From NCBI GenBank assembly GCA_003439945.1, contig QVRM01002257.1, forward strand, positions 1-64,000: DNA of 64,000 bases, read 5' to 3'. Within the stretch, counting starts at the first letter, position 1. Every line of letters starts with the position of its first letter. The notes below the pieces were generated by a model that made no database searches, had not been told where the DNA came from, and saw only the letters and a program-made list of their open reading frames with translations. A program made the translations under genes and the position numbers. This DNA comes from Dermanyssus gallinae (lineage: Eukaryota; Arthropoda; Arachnida; Mesostigmata; Dermanyssidae). Shown in pieces: positions 12,868-25,160 of the stretch.

Positions 12868-13377
12868 CACACGCAAACACATATACACTCTAAGAATGCA
12901 ACTTGTAGGCACCTCTACCGGCTGGTTAGTAGTAACTCACTAGGCGTTCTGACGTGGTCGTTCGATTTCTTTTTCCACCGTGTTGCTGCTATGAGAAGCG
13001 CGACAATAATATATACAGACGACTGACTACAGACACACACATACACACCCAAAGAGACAACGTAACAACACAGCACAACATGCCATAGAAAGCTAACGTA
13101 GCGAACACCGGAAAGATGGAAAGATGAGCTCGCAGACTTCGGGGCCGGGTGGTGAGGGAACGGAGGATAGACACAGCGAGCCAAAGTAGCATCTGTGTGG
13201 GTCAGGGTGTTTAGCGCGCCGGAGACTGAAAAGCTGACAAGCAACGACGAAACGCAGAGAGACGGGCGGGCTCAGTGGCGCGAACTCTGCTCGTCACGAC
13301 TTCTTGTAGAACACGACGAACAAGGTTTGTTACGTTACAGCCATTTGGACACACACTAAGAGCAGCATATAAATTGC

Positions 13378-13408
<31 letters not shown>

Positions 13409-13590
13409 ATAGCAGAATATTGTGTAGACATATCCTTAAGCTGTGAAAGAAAACTAAAGACATAAAGGCCTCGATTAACGATTACCCGCTAATAATACGG
13501 TGCACTTCCATAAAACACCGAGTAAGCCAAACTGTGTGTCTGTTGAATGGATGCTACTTTGAATATGTAGAAATACAGCTAGAACTTTTT
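11339..13590. promoter_or_regulatory. head-to-head spacer between COG5 and TDG
   Basis: The two genes are transcribed away from each other across about 2.2 kb, so their promoters should lie here. What is visible: a minus-strand open frame at 11540-11280 overlapping the assumed COG5 start, a long (TA)n at 12715-12772, a 21-base palindrome at 12693-12713, a CA/TA tract at 12830-12890, and a (TAG)n tract at 13377-13410. No TATA box or initiator can be assigned by eye because of the TA repeats. Confidence 0.4.
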
Positions 13591-13614
13591 TCAGAGCGGT
13601 AATACTCGTCTTCC

Positions 13615-13653
13615 ATGGTTGGATATGTCGTCCCGGAATACCAAGGATTTTAA
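13615..13653 (+). promoter_or_regulatory. upstream ORF overlapping the TDG start codon
   Basis: An ATG ten bases before the chosen TDG start opens a 12-codon frame that ends inside the TDG coding sequence in another frame. If the transcript starts upstream, ribosomes would meet this ATG first, which could lower TDG translation. Confidence 0.45.
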
Positions 13654-15203
13654 AGGATTCTTGAAGCAGTTCTCTCGACCTAAAGCCACTACGGTGTTTA
13701 GCGAAATACCGCCATCTTCACATTCCTCAGCTGTCCGGTCGCTTGCGACGGACGAAGAGGTACGTGTATTTTGAGTGCGCACCAACAGTTGTATCTCCTC
13801 TCTAACATCTCAGCTAAAAACACCTCAGCCTTCCTAACAGTCAGCACCGTACACAGGCATTAGCCTTACGGAAAAATTAAGTCATGGTTATTGTACATGT
13901 TATCAATTAAAAAAAAAAACTGGGCATTAATTCATATCAACCGATTCGGCTAGGGTGATTTGATTGTTGATAGTCACCTAGTTAATCCGTTACCTCGAAA
14001 ATGTCAAGGGTCTTTGCTAAGTTGTGAGGCACTGACGGAGATGCGTATCATTCAAGTACCGAATTGTCTTGTCGATCGAGACTTGGGACCCTCCGAGTGA
14101 ACGTCAGCGTTCTTACTTATGTTTGCCTTCTTATTAGCAAAGTAGCTCTGCGTTTGGGGCACTACCCACAGGTGATATTTACGTATCTAATCCACCTTCT
14201 TATCCAATATATATATATATAATATATATATATAATATATATATATATATATTTCTAGGCTAAACCAAATAAGTTTTTGTACAAGAGCTCTCTTTTCCCA
14301 TTATATCTGCCCACCTACTGGTCAGCAGGAACTTAAAGGCTTTTCACACTGCTCTAAGAAGGCACAGTGGTCCATAAATCGAAGTTCTGTTGACAGAGAT
14401 GTATGTGTGTGTCTGTGAGGAAATGTTCAGTTTAAGTGCAATTTAATATCTGCCTGAGCAAAGAACACCAATATATGTATATAGAAAGTAACTAATACAG
14501 CACGACTTTTATGGCAGATTTTGGCTCGTGGCGCTTTACCGGATTACATTCGTCATGGACTGGACCTGCTCATCGTGGGCATCAACCCGGGCTTTTATTC
14601 AGCAAAGGAGGGCCATTACTATGCAGGACCAGGAAACCATTTTTGGAAATGCCTCTATCAGGCACAACTCGTGCCTGAACCAATTTCTTGGAAGGACGAT
14701 CATCGACTACTCGAATGGAATATCGGTACAGTTATAATCATCTTTAAATGATCTGTACTTATAGTAACGCTATTAATTGTACCATTACTGCTTTACACTT
14801 TAAGCATGTTTCCAAAGTGCCTGTATTATTCCCCTTGGGCCCCACATATTTCATGATCAACAAATTATTTCTCTTACTTGGCTTTCCACTCGATAATTAT
14901 GTGCTTATGCAATGCAGCTTACAAATCATTTTGATACTGTGCTATCATTTTTAGGATTAACAAACATTTGCGCCCGGGCTACACGTGGCCAAGCAGATCT
15001 CTCAAAAACGGAGATAGAGGACGGTGCGAAGTTGCTAGCTGAAAAAATTCGATCTTTTCAGCCAAAAATGGTCGTTTTCAATGGAAAGGGCATTTATGAA
15101 ATTTTCATCGGAGGCAAGATTGACCATATGGGCCAGCAGCCAAGTTCAATTCCCGGAATTGAGGTAAATCTCAAACATATATCACTCTTTCCATTTCTCT
15201 CTT

Positions 15204-15234
<31 letters not shown>

Positions 15235-16551
15235 CGAGGTGTGTTCAAAAAGTATCGCGACTTTTGTGTTTTTTCAAAAATTATTCATTTATTCATGAAT
15301 ATTTATTTTGTCCCCTTCAAAGTAATCCCCATGAGATATTATACATTTGTGCCAACGGTTTTTCCAATCTTCGAAGCACTTCAAAAAAACATTTTTTTTT
15401 ATCTTGTTCAGCTCCTCCTTCGATGCCATCTTTATCTCGTCAAGCGTAGCGTAACGTCGTCCTTTCATGGGCCTCTTCAGTTTAGGGAACAAGAAAAAGT
15501 CACAGGGGGCCAGATCTGGGGAATACGGTGGCTGCGGCATCATTAGTGTGTTGTTTTTGGCCAAAAACTCGCGCACAAGCAACGATGTGTGAGCAGGGGC
15601 GTTATCGTGGTGCAAAAGCCAATTTTTGTTCTTCCACAAATCCGGGCGTTTCTGGCGGATTGCTTCGAGCAAATTGCGCATAACTTGCAGGTAATATTCC
15701 TTATTGACCGTTCTACCCTGTGGCAAGAACTCATGATGCACCACGCCCCTGCAATCGAAGAAAACTGTCAGCAAAACTTTCACATTCGACCGAACTTGGC
15801 GCGCTTTTTTCGGTCTTGGTTCGTGCGGCAGCTTCCATTGAGATGATTGAGCTTTGGTTTCCACGTCATAACCATAAACCCACGATTCGTCACCAGTTAT
15901 GACCCTCTGGAGCAAATTTGGGTCGTCGCGGACAGAGTCCAACATCTCATTAGCAATGTTCATGCGATGCTGTTTTTGGTCGCAATTGAGCAATTTTGGT
16001 ACGAATTTCGCGGCGACCCGTCTCATGCCCAAATCATTGATAAAAATCGAATGGCACGAGCCAATCGATATGTTTAGGTCCTCAGCAACTTCTCTAACGG
16101 TGATTCGACGATTGGCCAATACCATTTTCTCCACTTCATTAATTTTTCGTCTGTTGTTGAAGTGCTCGGGCGTCCGGCACGCTCTTCGTCGTTCACATCT
16201 TCTCGGCCTTCTGAGAACATTTTGTACCACCGATAAACGTTGCTTCGGTCCAAGGTAGCTTCTCCGTATGCCACAGTCAACATTCGGAATGCATCCGCGC
16301 ACTTAATTTCGTTTTTCACACAAAATTTGATACAGGTTCTTTGATCCATTTTTTTGAATAGGTAAAAATCGAAGACGATCCAAAACACGTGCAAGCAAAG
16401 CAGCTGTCAACAATTAAGTGAACATTCAAATGGCCGAGCTTGTCGGCATAAGTGAGAGACATGAGTACCAACATAACGCCACAAAAAATCGAAATTCGAA
16501 TATACGTAACCCGCGAAAATTCAAAAGTACGATACTTTTTGAACACACCTC

Positions 16552-16586
<35 letters not shown>

Positions 16587-19500
16587 CGTATGCTGAATTA
16601 AACTTGTGTCTATTGAGTGGAGAAACAGCAAGTGAAGTATTATTGTCAGAGCATGCCATTATTATTTTGAATCGAGCTGACATCTTCGGTGTCTAACCAT
16701 TCGAAGATCCCTAATAATTTGTGGTTACAGATGTTCGTCATGCCATCATCGAGTCCTCGTTCATCGCTCTACCCCACGGCTAAAGACAAAGTAAGAAGCT
16801 TCGTGCCTCGCCCAAAAGCAATAAAACATATCACGGGTTTTGGATATATATATATATATATATATATATATGCTAAGGATTGCAGGTACAGTGTAAAAGT
16901 ATTGGTTTGGGAGCTGACGGCATCCCCCAGAAAGGCCGCAAGGCTAATTGATCCTCCGGCCGGAACCATCTTTAAGGAGAAGGAACACGATAGTGTCAAA
17001 GCAGTATGGTCTAGATCACAAAAGAAGATCCTGAGGAAGAGAGGTTCGATGTACCCTCCACCGGGACAACCACCTTCGAAAGTGTCCACCTGCAACGATG
17101 CTTAGTGCGATTAGCTCAACTGCAATTGCAGCAAGACAGTTCATGCCCTTCTGGAGGATATCGCTTCCAAAAAAGGGGCAGGCTTTACTTGGATAGAAGA
17201 TAAAGACATCGGATGGTTCTATTCTAGCTATAGTAGCCTTAACGGCAGTCGTGCGAAAGTTGCTGCAGCTTTTAGATGACACCTACAAGTCAACACGGGC
17301 TCCTGGGACTCTGTCAATATACATTATGGAGACTATAACGTGGCGTCGACAATATGGGACTTAAGAAGCGCTAATCGGAGAAGGCAAGTGGTGGAGGAAT
17401 GGCTAGCTACGCACGATATGCGACACTGGTCTCATAGACAGAATCAATGATTAGAAAGTCCTGAAGGAAGTAGAAAACATAAGCGACCATTATTGCATAG
17501 AGTACAAGGTCGGGCTACTAACTCCAAAAATGGGACGCCCACCGCAATCAGTAAACCGCTAAAGCTGCAATTTCTAGCCAATAAGGACTGCTAAAGCTGC
17601 AATTTCTAGCCAATAAGGAGTCGACCAAAACATCAAGCAAACGCCCGAAACAAACGGGCCTCCTATAACAGTAGAAGAGTTAAAAGCCCTATGTTACACA
17701 TGCTGCAAGCCGGAAAATAAACTTCATAAAAGGTCTGCCTTGGCCAGGCCTCAGTACCGAAGTGTGGATCGAATGCTTCAAAGCGCGATGCCATCTGAAA
17801 GGAACCGCAGCTCGAGCCGAACTTCCGGAGGCGGTCACAGCGGAACTTTTGGAGTACATAAGATGCAGGGCACATCTCGAGAAAGAAATTAGCAAGACTT
17901 TCTTGACAGAAGCAAGACAGAAGAAACTTTCTTGAAAGAGTCGAGATTTACCTTTAGGGAAATCCGTACAAAGTAGCAGGGGAAAGCTAAAGTGCAGTAA
18001 AAGCAACGAGATGTCGACTGAAGACAGAAGTGAGATAATACTGCAACTCTTCCCTTTTCTCCCGGAAATCGTCGGAACTGCTATTGAGGTACTCGAGGTA
18101 CCCTCGGAAGATATACCAGTAATCACTATCTCCAAGATTCTGGCAGTAGCAGAGATAATTAAAGTGGGCAATGTCCCTGGCCCGGACGGTATTACACCAG
18201 CAGCCACGAGGCTGCTATTTAAGAAATTTCTCCTCATGGATGCCAACGTCATTAATCGAATCGTCAGCGAGGGCGAATTGCCGCTAGCACGGAAGAACGC
18301 TGAGGTTGTTCTGAGACCCGAGAAACGCATACAGACATATCTGTCTCATCAACACCCTGGCGAAAGGATTGGAGGCCATAATTGAAAAAAGGTCAAGGAA
18401 ATTCGCCGAAGAAAATGGTTTTCTCTCAGAGGCCTAATACGGGTTTAGAACACACAGGTAGTATCTAAAGCCGACACGATTAACTCGGCCGTAATGGCCA
18501 GAGACCTGTTCTTGACAGTTCTGCTTGACGTCAAGAACGGTTTCAACAGTCTTCCGTGGAAAACCTCTATTGACGCATTCAGACAAAGATCCCACCTAAT
18601 CTAATTAGGCTGATCTCAGATAATTTTAATGTTCTGGGCTGACTCTCTGCCGACATTTAACGCCCACGGATTTGCTAAGATATGACGGGTAACTTCCACG
18701 GTGAAGAGGCAGTTTGCCGAGGCCAACATCGCCGGCTGATGATCAACATTCACGGGCCGAGGGAAGCAAACAAATATCCCTATTTGATCAGCCCCAGAGT
18801 CCATTGCTCTGTTTGGTGTTCCAGCCTGGTCCACACGGCGATTTGCAGACGTTTCTGCATAGAATACAAGAGGCGCCTTCGGCATTCGTCCTCCACTGCA
18901 GGACGGGAGCTGATGACGACGCCTTTCACACTCTGGCCTTCTGTGAGGCACTGCAGTTGACTGGAAATAGGCTGGCAGACGCAAGGGTGAAGGAGGCACT
19001 CCGAGAGAGCATCTAAGGATTCGCTAGCCACATTTGCGGTACGGGCGAAAATTGGGGGAAGGGGAGATCACTGGCGTAAGGGATATTGAGAGAGAAGGCT
19101 AAGCTCGAAACAGAACGACTTTGGCGACTCTCCGGACAGTAGGAAGACCGGGTTCACAGGTTAATAGGCCGTGGTCACAGGAGGGGGTGACCACGGCCGC
19201 TTGATCTGATTGGCACCTGCTGCAGCTCCCGTCAGTTCGTAGCACTATTTAATAAAGATCCAGACTGACAGAGTGAAAAGCTTAAAGACGGAGGTGTGTT
19301 TAGTGGGCATGGAACTCGGCACAACAAAATCCAGTTGTTGGGGCGAGTTCCACGCAGCGAGGGTAGGTTGTCATGCCCGTCATGCCATTGCGTAAAGGCA
19401 TTAACTCCCCTCCCTTCACAAAAAAAGTTCCGTTCCGGTTAAACTTAAGCCTTCTGGATAAAGCCCGTTCTGAAAGGACTATTATGCTCGGGTGGAGGGA

Positions 19501-20718
19501 GAGCACTTAGGCGGAACTATCGAATAGAAATCTCGAGTGAGTACGTGTGAATTAGCCATGGACGGCGTATGTCACACAACCATCGTCACTCGTCTTTGCA
19601 CCCACGGGTTCTTGTCGTAGTTGAACCAGTGGGCTCTCCATTGGTTCACCATGAGCTAGTGCAACAAAACGAAGTGTCTCGCAAATCTGACCTGTGACGA
19701 AAAATGTTTCCGATGACAATGAAACGTGGAAGATCCTGTTGCACCGTATGGCAATCTCCACAGTCCACGGAGTAAATAGAAAGTGCGTTATTTTCCACTA
19801 AGATAACCAGAGATCGCATGTTAGTTTACCCAGGCTTCGCAAGATAGCAAGCGTCGATTAGGATTTTTTCGTATCTACCGTATTAATCGGATATGGCAGC
19901 GTGGGACTACCACCTATTCACATTTCTGCAGAACTATCTAGTGGGCACAAAATTCACTTCACCAGAAGCAGTAAAACACATGTGCAGACATTTCTCGAGA
20001 AGCAGAAACCAAAATCTTTGCCATGTGAATTTATTGTTTGGTCCAGAGATGGGAAAGGGTTGCGGCTAATAATGGAGAGTACATTTTGATCAAATTTGTA
20101 ATATTGGTTAGTTCATTCATGTTTTAGATTGATTTTAAAATTGAGACATAAATGAGTTGTGAAAGATGTGAATATGCTCCCGTAGAGAGTAATGAAACAT
20201 TCACATGGAATCGATTTGTGATCATCAAGTACACTGTTTCCTGAATGCAGAGTTGTTAATAAAATAAAATTCTATGCACAGTAGCATACAGAACGTCGTA
20301 CTTGTACAGTAGCGTACAGTAAGTAAGGTTTTTTTGAGTTAAGTGCAGCCTATCGGTGTGCCTATGTATAGATATATCATCTGTAAAACCAGCCTATCCT
20401 AGCAAAAAAAAAAAGATTTGCCAAAGGACAACGGCCTTGTACGCTTAGAGAACGTTATATCAATCAAACAGAACGCTTTTTGAAGCACTACCTCGTATGT
20501 AATGTGAAACTGCTATAATAATTATAGTGGTTGCGGTAAAATCTTGCTTCTAACATTTACAGCTTCCGTTCTACGTTCGTCTCAAGGAACTGATCGATAG
20601 TCCCGCGAAAAGACAATCTATTGAAGACTTCAACGATAAACGATTTCGGTTTGAAGCAACCACTCGAGATACTGGTGATAATGATCTCACTCAGAGCGAC
20701 GGTGAAGAGAATGCCTGA
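13625..20718 (+). CDS. TDG: thymine/uracil mismatch DNA glycosylase
   Basis: TDG removes T or U (and oxidised methylcytosine) opposite G in base-excision repair in the nucleus. Exons 13625-13759, 14518-14725, 14955-15163, 16731-16790 and 20563-20718 splice in phase (0, 1, 0, 0) to 255 residues. Key blocks: LLIVGINPGF with the motif carrying the catalytic asparagine of the family, GPGNHFWKCL, MVVFNGKGIYEIF, and VMPSSSPRSSLYPTAKDK, which matches the DNA-insertion loop. The C-terminus FYVRLKELID is followed by an acidic tail. Human TDG is about 410 residues, so this protein is essentially the catalytic core with short tails. A TTTTTTCAG acceptor at 13585-13593 suggests an upstream non-coding exon. 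Introns contain a mariner (15.2-16.6 kb) and an R1-like relic (16.9-19.4 kb). The 5' part of exon 1 is the least certain. Confidence 0.92.
15235..16552 (-). mobile_element. mariner transposon, near-intact, transposase with one frameshift
   Basis: Terminal inverted repeats of about 30 bases begin CGAGGTGTGTTC at both ends (15235-15265 and 16522-16552), flanked by TA inside a (TA)n tract. The transposase is on the minus strand, start 16349, stop 15289-15291. The helix-turn-helix N-terminus (MDQRTCIKFC..., VYRWYKMFSEGRED) is in one frame. The rest is in another: TGDESW (first Asp), HHDNAPAH (second Asp), YSPDLAPCDFF (third Asp), spacing D34D. The frame changes at the five-T run 16143-16147 (A run on the coding strand), where one base is missing. 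It sits in TDG intron 3, antisense to TDG. Confidence 0.93.
15289..16349 (-). pseudogene. mariner transposase, frameshifted
   Basis: About 353 codons in all, the normal length for mariner transposases. All three catalytic aspartates are present and no in-frame stops were seen apart from the shift at 16143-16147. It could be a one-base sequencing error in a homopolymer rather than a true inactivation. Confidence 0.85.
16870..19425 (+). mobile_element. degenerate R1-like non-LTR retrotransposon with internal deletion
   Basis: It starts after a (TA)n tract at 16842-16872. Recognisable pieces in order: an N-terminal RT block with VPGPDGITPAATRLL (about 18170-18220), EAIIEKRSRKFAEENGF (about 18372-18420), motif [18 protein letters not shown] (about 18518-18570), then a jump to the C-terminal block QTFLHRIQEAPSAF...HTLAFCEAL (18840-18955). 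RT motifs B and C are absent. The 3' UTR (19150-19420) is homologous to 6700-6935 and ends in an A run. Many stops and shifts make this an old copy. It lies in TDG intron 4, sense orientation. A short direct duplication of about 35 bases lies at 17560-17620. Confidence 0.75.
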
Positions 20719-20819
20719 GAACCTCTATATCAAGAGGTAGTAAGGGTCGACTGTGTACATAAGTATGCATGTATGATATAGTGATATATCATCACATTTA
20801 TTTCACTCATATTAAGTGT

Positions 20820-21057
20820 GTATATAACATTGATATTTACACTGTTGTCAGCAGCTTTCAGCATGCAATTCGAGAGAGTCAGTGCAGTGATATTTTCTTA
20901 AGGGTCAGACAGGGATACGTATGATACTTCTTATACGCTTGAGAGCACAGTCGACAGATGCACTCTGTGTTCCTCGTGGAAGTACATATTCAAACAGACC
21001 AGATGATGATAGCCATGAACTATCTATAAACATATATGCTTCTAAAAACAGAAGCAG

Positions 21058-21103
<46 letters not shown>

Positions 21104-21246
21104 CACTTATAGCTGTTGCGATGAGGGCCCACCTGAGAAGAAACTGATTCACCAGTCTTGTTTATTATTCGACGAAACGGAATTCAGGAAATGATCACAA
21201 AGTGAAAATACAATGCAATATGCGAGACGTTCTAAGAGGGAAAGAG

Positions 21247-21285
<39 letters not shown>

Positions 21286-21316
21286 AAGTAAAATTGGGAG
21301 ACGTTCAATAAAGAGG

Positions 21317-21363
<47 letters not shown>

Positions 21364-21486
21364 TGCGTTTATTGACATTTCTTATAAGAGAACTGCATAC
21401 GCTAAATGTAAGCTCCATTAATCACATAGATTGTTTGGAGCCTCTTATGAAATAACAATGCATAATTTATATTTGCTATTTTCACC
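20820..21486. other. TDG 3' flank with (TA)n tracts
   Basis: TA tracts lie at 21061-21098, 21252-21280 and 21320-21359. A possible polyadenylation signal AATAAA is at about 21282. No other gene is seen. Confidence 0.5.
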
Positions 21487-21945
21487 TATTTACAGTAAGT
21501 CTTATTACCAGTCCAGCAAAAGACAAGCTATTGAAAATTTTAACGATAAACGATTTCGGTTTGAAGCATCTATTCGAGATACTGGTGATAATGACCTCAA
21601 TTAGAGCGACGATGAAGAGAATGCCTGAGAAACCTCTGTATGCTATCAAGGGGTAGAAAGGGTCGAATTGGTACATAAGTTTGCATGTATAATATAGTTA
21701 TCTATCATCCCATTTATTTCATATAAATAATATGTTGTCACATGTGTTATATTACTTTTAACCAAATACTAGAGTTTCAAGATAATGCTTTCTGAGATCG
21801 CATTTGAATTTGAGTAGAGTGTTTGTCTGCCTGACGGACGCCAGTACTTTGTTCCAGCAGGAGACCTCAATGTTTCTGATTGATAGCTTAGAAAATAAAG
21901 TACAATTGGAAGAAATTTCATAAAGTGGCTATGTAATATTTTGTT
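21487..21945 (+). pseudogene. decayed tandem duplicate of the last TDG exon and 3' flank
   Basis: Positions 21511-21722 are clearly homologous to 20603-20812, covering most of the terminal TDG exon, its stop and 3' flank. The acceptor-like TTTACAG is retained but the first ~27 coding bases are replaced. The copy has a premature TAG near 21600, where the gene reads CAG. A second block at 21893-21945 matches 21281-21330 after the first copy, so the duplicated unit is longer than the exon. Confidence 0.8.
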
Positions 21946-22148
21946 ATATATATATATATTTTTTTTATTACACCGGGATTAAGCCTTCCAGCGCGAGCCC
22001 CAATGTATGTGACTTTAGTCGCCACGACTGTCTGGGTCATTTAATCAAGGTTTGTTAGAGGGAGCTCAAGTTTGTTTTTCCACCTGTTCGGAGTGTTGGC
22101 TGGTAGGATACTACTATATACCGTCGTTTCGTCTCTATTTTTTGCAGC

Positions 22149-22205
<57 letters not shown>

Positions 22206-23404
22206 CATTTATAGCGAATATCTCGTTCCCGCCGCGTAGGTCGGCCATTAGCCGTTGCCAGTCAGCTGGCTGCGTTGTCATCTACGGTATCAAATGTGGC
22301 CCCTTCAAATCGTTCGACGACGGTGGCGGCACCCCTCCTTGCCACATGGGAATGGCGGCAGCACTCACAGAAACGACACGATCTACTACTACTACTACTG
22401 TACAGAGGCAGAAGAAGACAGCCGGATATCTGCTGTCAATAGAGCCATGTGTGGGTCAAGCTAGCCGAGAGCTCGTAATGTACACACGGCACATCAGTCA
22501 GCTGGCAAGAAGTGAGTACGGTTTATCTACCTACATCTCTTCACGCTTTGTGCTCTATGTTCCACAGTTCCAACAACACTGGCAACAGGCAGGCATCGTC
22601 CTGCTGGACAAAGTTGAAGTACTTTTTTTTTAATACTGTTGATTCTTACCGTTTATTAAACTACGACAAGACGTCGTTGTGTGGTGGCGGTGGCATGAGA
22701 TGGTTGGCAGATGAAGCAATTGTGTTACAAAGCAGCATTCGTGTTCGAACGCTTTTTGTGACTTTAACAACGTGACGACAAGTTGTGACGACGACAAGAG
22801 TGACAACGACAACAAGAAACACCGTGACAGTGTGCTGAGCCTGTATGCCTCACACAGCCGATGGTTGTTTCGTGAAATGCTAACAAAGAGTGAGTGAGGA
22901 GAGCAGGTGTTTGATCATATGTGATGTGTGACGTTTATCGTTCTATCGTCACATGTCTTCCAACACTTACGAAGCGATCGGCCGCTTGCTTCAGGCTATT
23001 TGGCACAATATTTATGTGCCTGTATACATACACACTCACACACACATACATTCGTTGGTCGCTGTGTGGGTAGTTTGTTGAGTGTTCGGCTGATGGTGTA
23101 CAGCGTAACCGCCTACGCAAAGCACGTTAGACTGCTTACCCAACATGCGTTCGTCGAAAGGAAATAATAATGAACGATATATATATCTATATATATATAT
23201 TATTTTTTTAATTCAGACATAGACTATGGTTTACGAAACTGCATACATTCACATGCTTTTATGAAAAGTGGTACAAGCGCTTGGGGATGCAAAGAGAAAT
23301 AGAAGATAATAAAAACAGAAGCATTTATATAAAATCAAATCATGTATATATACCACATGATTGGCGATACTGACACACAAAAACAAAATGTGGTTGCGAG
23401 AGTG

Positions 23405-23443
<39 letters not shown>

Positions 23444-25140
23444 TTTTTTAACGTTCCGGTAACCACATTTTAGACGCTCGTAATGGGCTAATGCTAAAAT
23501 TACGTTGACTTGCAGCCATAATAAAAAAATTGTTGTACCTCTTTGTATGCAGATTACACCAGCGGTCTATTATTTAGCCTCCAGGCTGCACGTTCTCGAA
23601 TTAGGACCAGGTGGTTTTTCGAAGATGATGTGAGTTTGCACGCCCTAAAAGACCAGCTCTTTGTAGGAACTGGTCCAGGATTATTTACCACAAACTCGGA
23701 CTAGCCCGTTTCTCGCCGATTTTTTGTTGTAAAGTTTAACGCCTGTCTTCACCCACTCGTTTGCCTATCGTTCTCTGTTGCATTTTCGTTTTAAGAAGAA
23801 AACACAGGAAAATATTTGAAACAGAAGATGAGCTTACATACAATTGGCTCGCATAAATGCGAGCATTTAAAAACTCGATTTTGTAAAATCTTACGAGCTG
23901 TGGAAGAGAGGTGCATTCGACTGGGAGCGGGGATTTTGACGATTAAATAGGTCGTTTCTTTCTGCCAGCACCACGTTGAGAGCGTTTTGAGCGATTTTCT
24001 ACTTTTTTGTGACCTGTACATTTGGGAATAAAATGTCAGGAAGTTGACGGCTTCTTACATGAAGGTGGAAAGCCGATATTGCTATTCGTTAGACGCTGCC
24101 AACTCAAAGCTTTTTTAAGGTGGTCACGGATATTTAGTGTTCTTTTCGATAGAGGTGCAGACTTTGACCTTGAATGTCTTGAGCATTTACCTTTATTCTG
24201 TGTATGACAGAGAACTTCGCTTTATTTTTACCATTAACACGAATTAGGGTCAATATTTCATTTTCTTCCGGGATGTCTTGGGTAAAACTTAGAAGGAACT
24301 CAAATGTATAAGTCTACTTCTTAAACATAAGCATTACGCAACAACTAAAAAGGCCGTCCAGTCAGTTGCCTTTCTCGACAAAGGACAGTACTTTTTTTTC
24401 CAGATTCAGCTAGATATTTTTGGAAATGTTTTATAAGTTTGTTGGCAGCTGTGCACTGTTCTTTGTCTGTTCTTGGCCTCTTAATGAGCTAGACATTTCT
24501 TCGTTTTATGTGGTTTTCCGTCGTCCTGGTATGTCTCAAATGGCGTATATATAGATATATATATATATATATACTATATGTGGTTCAGGACGTTTTTCTT
24601 CTTTTCTGCAAGGGCGTTCTTCGATCGTTCAACGCATATACAATTTATCGACTATAGTGACTTATAGCTATTTGAAGAAACACTTTTTTAAAAATGCCGA
24701 TTATTGAAATTGGTCCTCAAAAAGCATTCATGCCAATTTCATTTTTAAGGACTTTGTATGAAGACGTTCAAACAACAAAAGTATCCACTTCTAAATTGTC
24801 CACACTGAAGTTGTGTGTTCGTAAGCTCTTTTTGTAATGTTTTGACCGTATTCATCAAGAATGGGACACAGTTTGAGCTAGACATCTGCATGCATATGAA
24901 AGTGTCAATGTACCGTGTTCTGAGATTTGGATTTTATGAGTCGTTGGCTCAACTACTATATATACTATATATAGAACTTACAAATTTGGATACATACCAA
25001 GCAAGGGAGTTACCCTCTTCTGTAGTCCACAGTGACTATTAAATTATGATTACTATGTAAATAACTAACATATGTAATGGACAATCTTGTCTGTGGGTCT
25101 CGCTTTTAGTTTGACGTATAGAGAACGACGTGGGTGTTGT
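21946..25140. other. intergenic spacer between TDG and HEATR6
   Basis: It holds (TA)n tracts at 21942-21958, 22150-22202, 23408-23440 and 24545-24572, and short chance frames, for example 22052-22633, which reads through a TA tract. No recognisable protein, RNA gene or transposon was seen. The HEATR6 promoter should lie in the right-hand part. Confidence 0.5.
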
Positions 25141-25160
25141 AATTGAATTTAATATCAAAG

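Noticed and set aside
12655..13026. Open frame upstream of TDG
   Set aside because: Mostly TA/CA repeat translation; no protein features.
22052..22633. 193-codon plus-strand open frame
   Set aside because: It runs through a (TA)n tract giving alternating Ile-Tyr, and the rest resembles no known protein.
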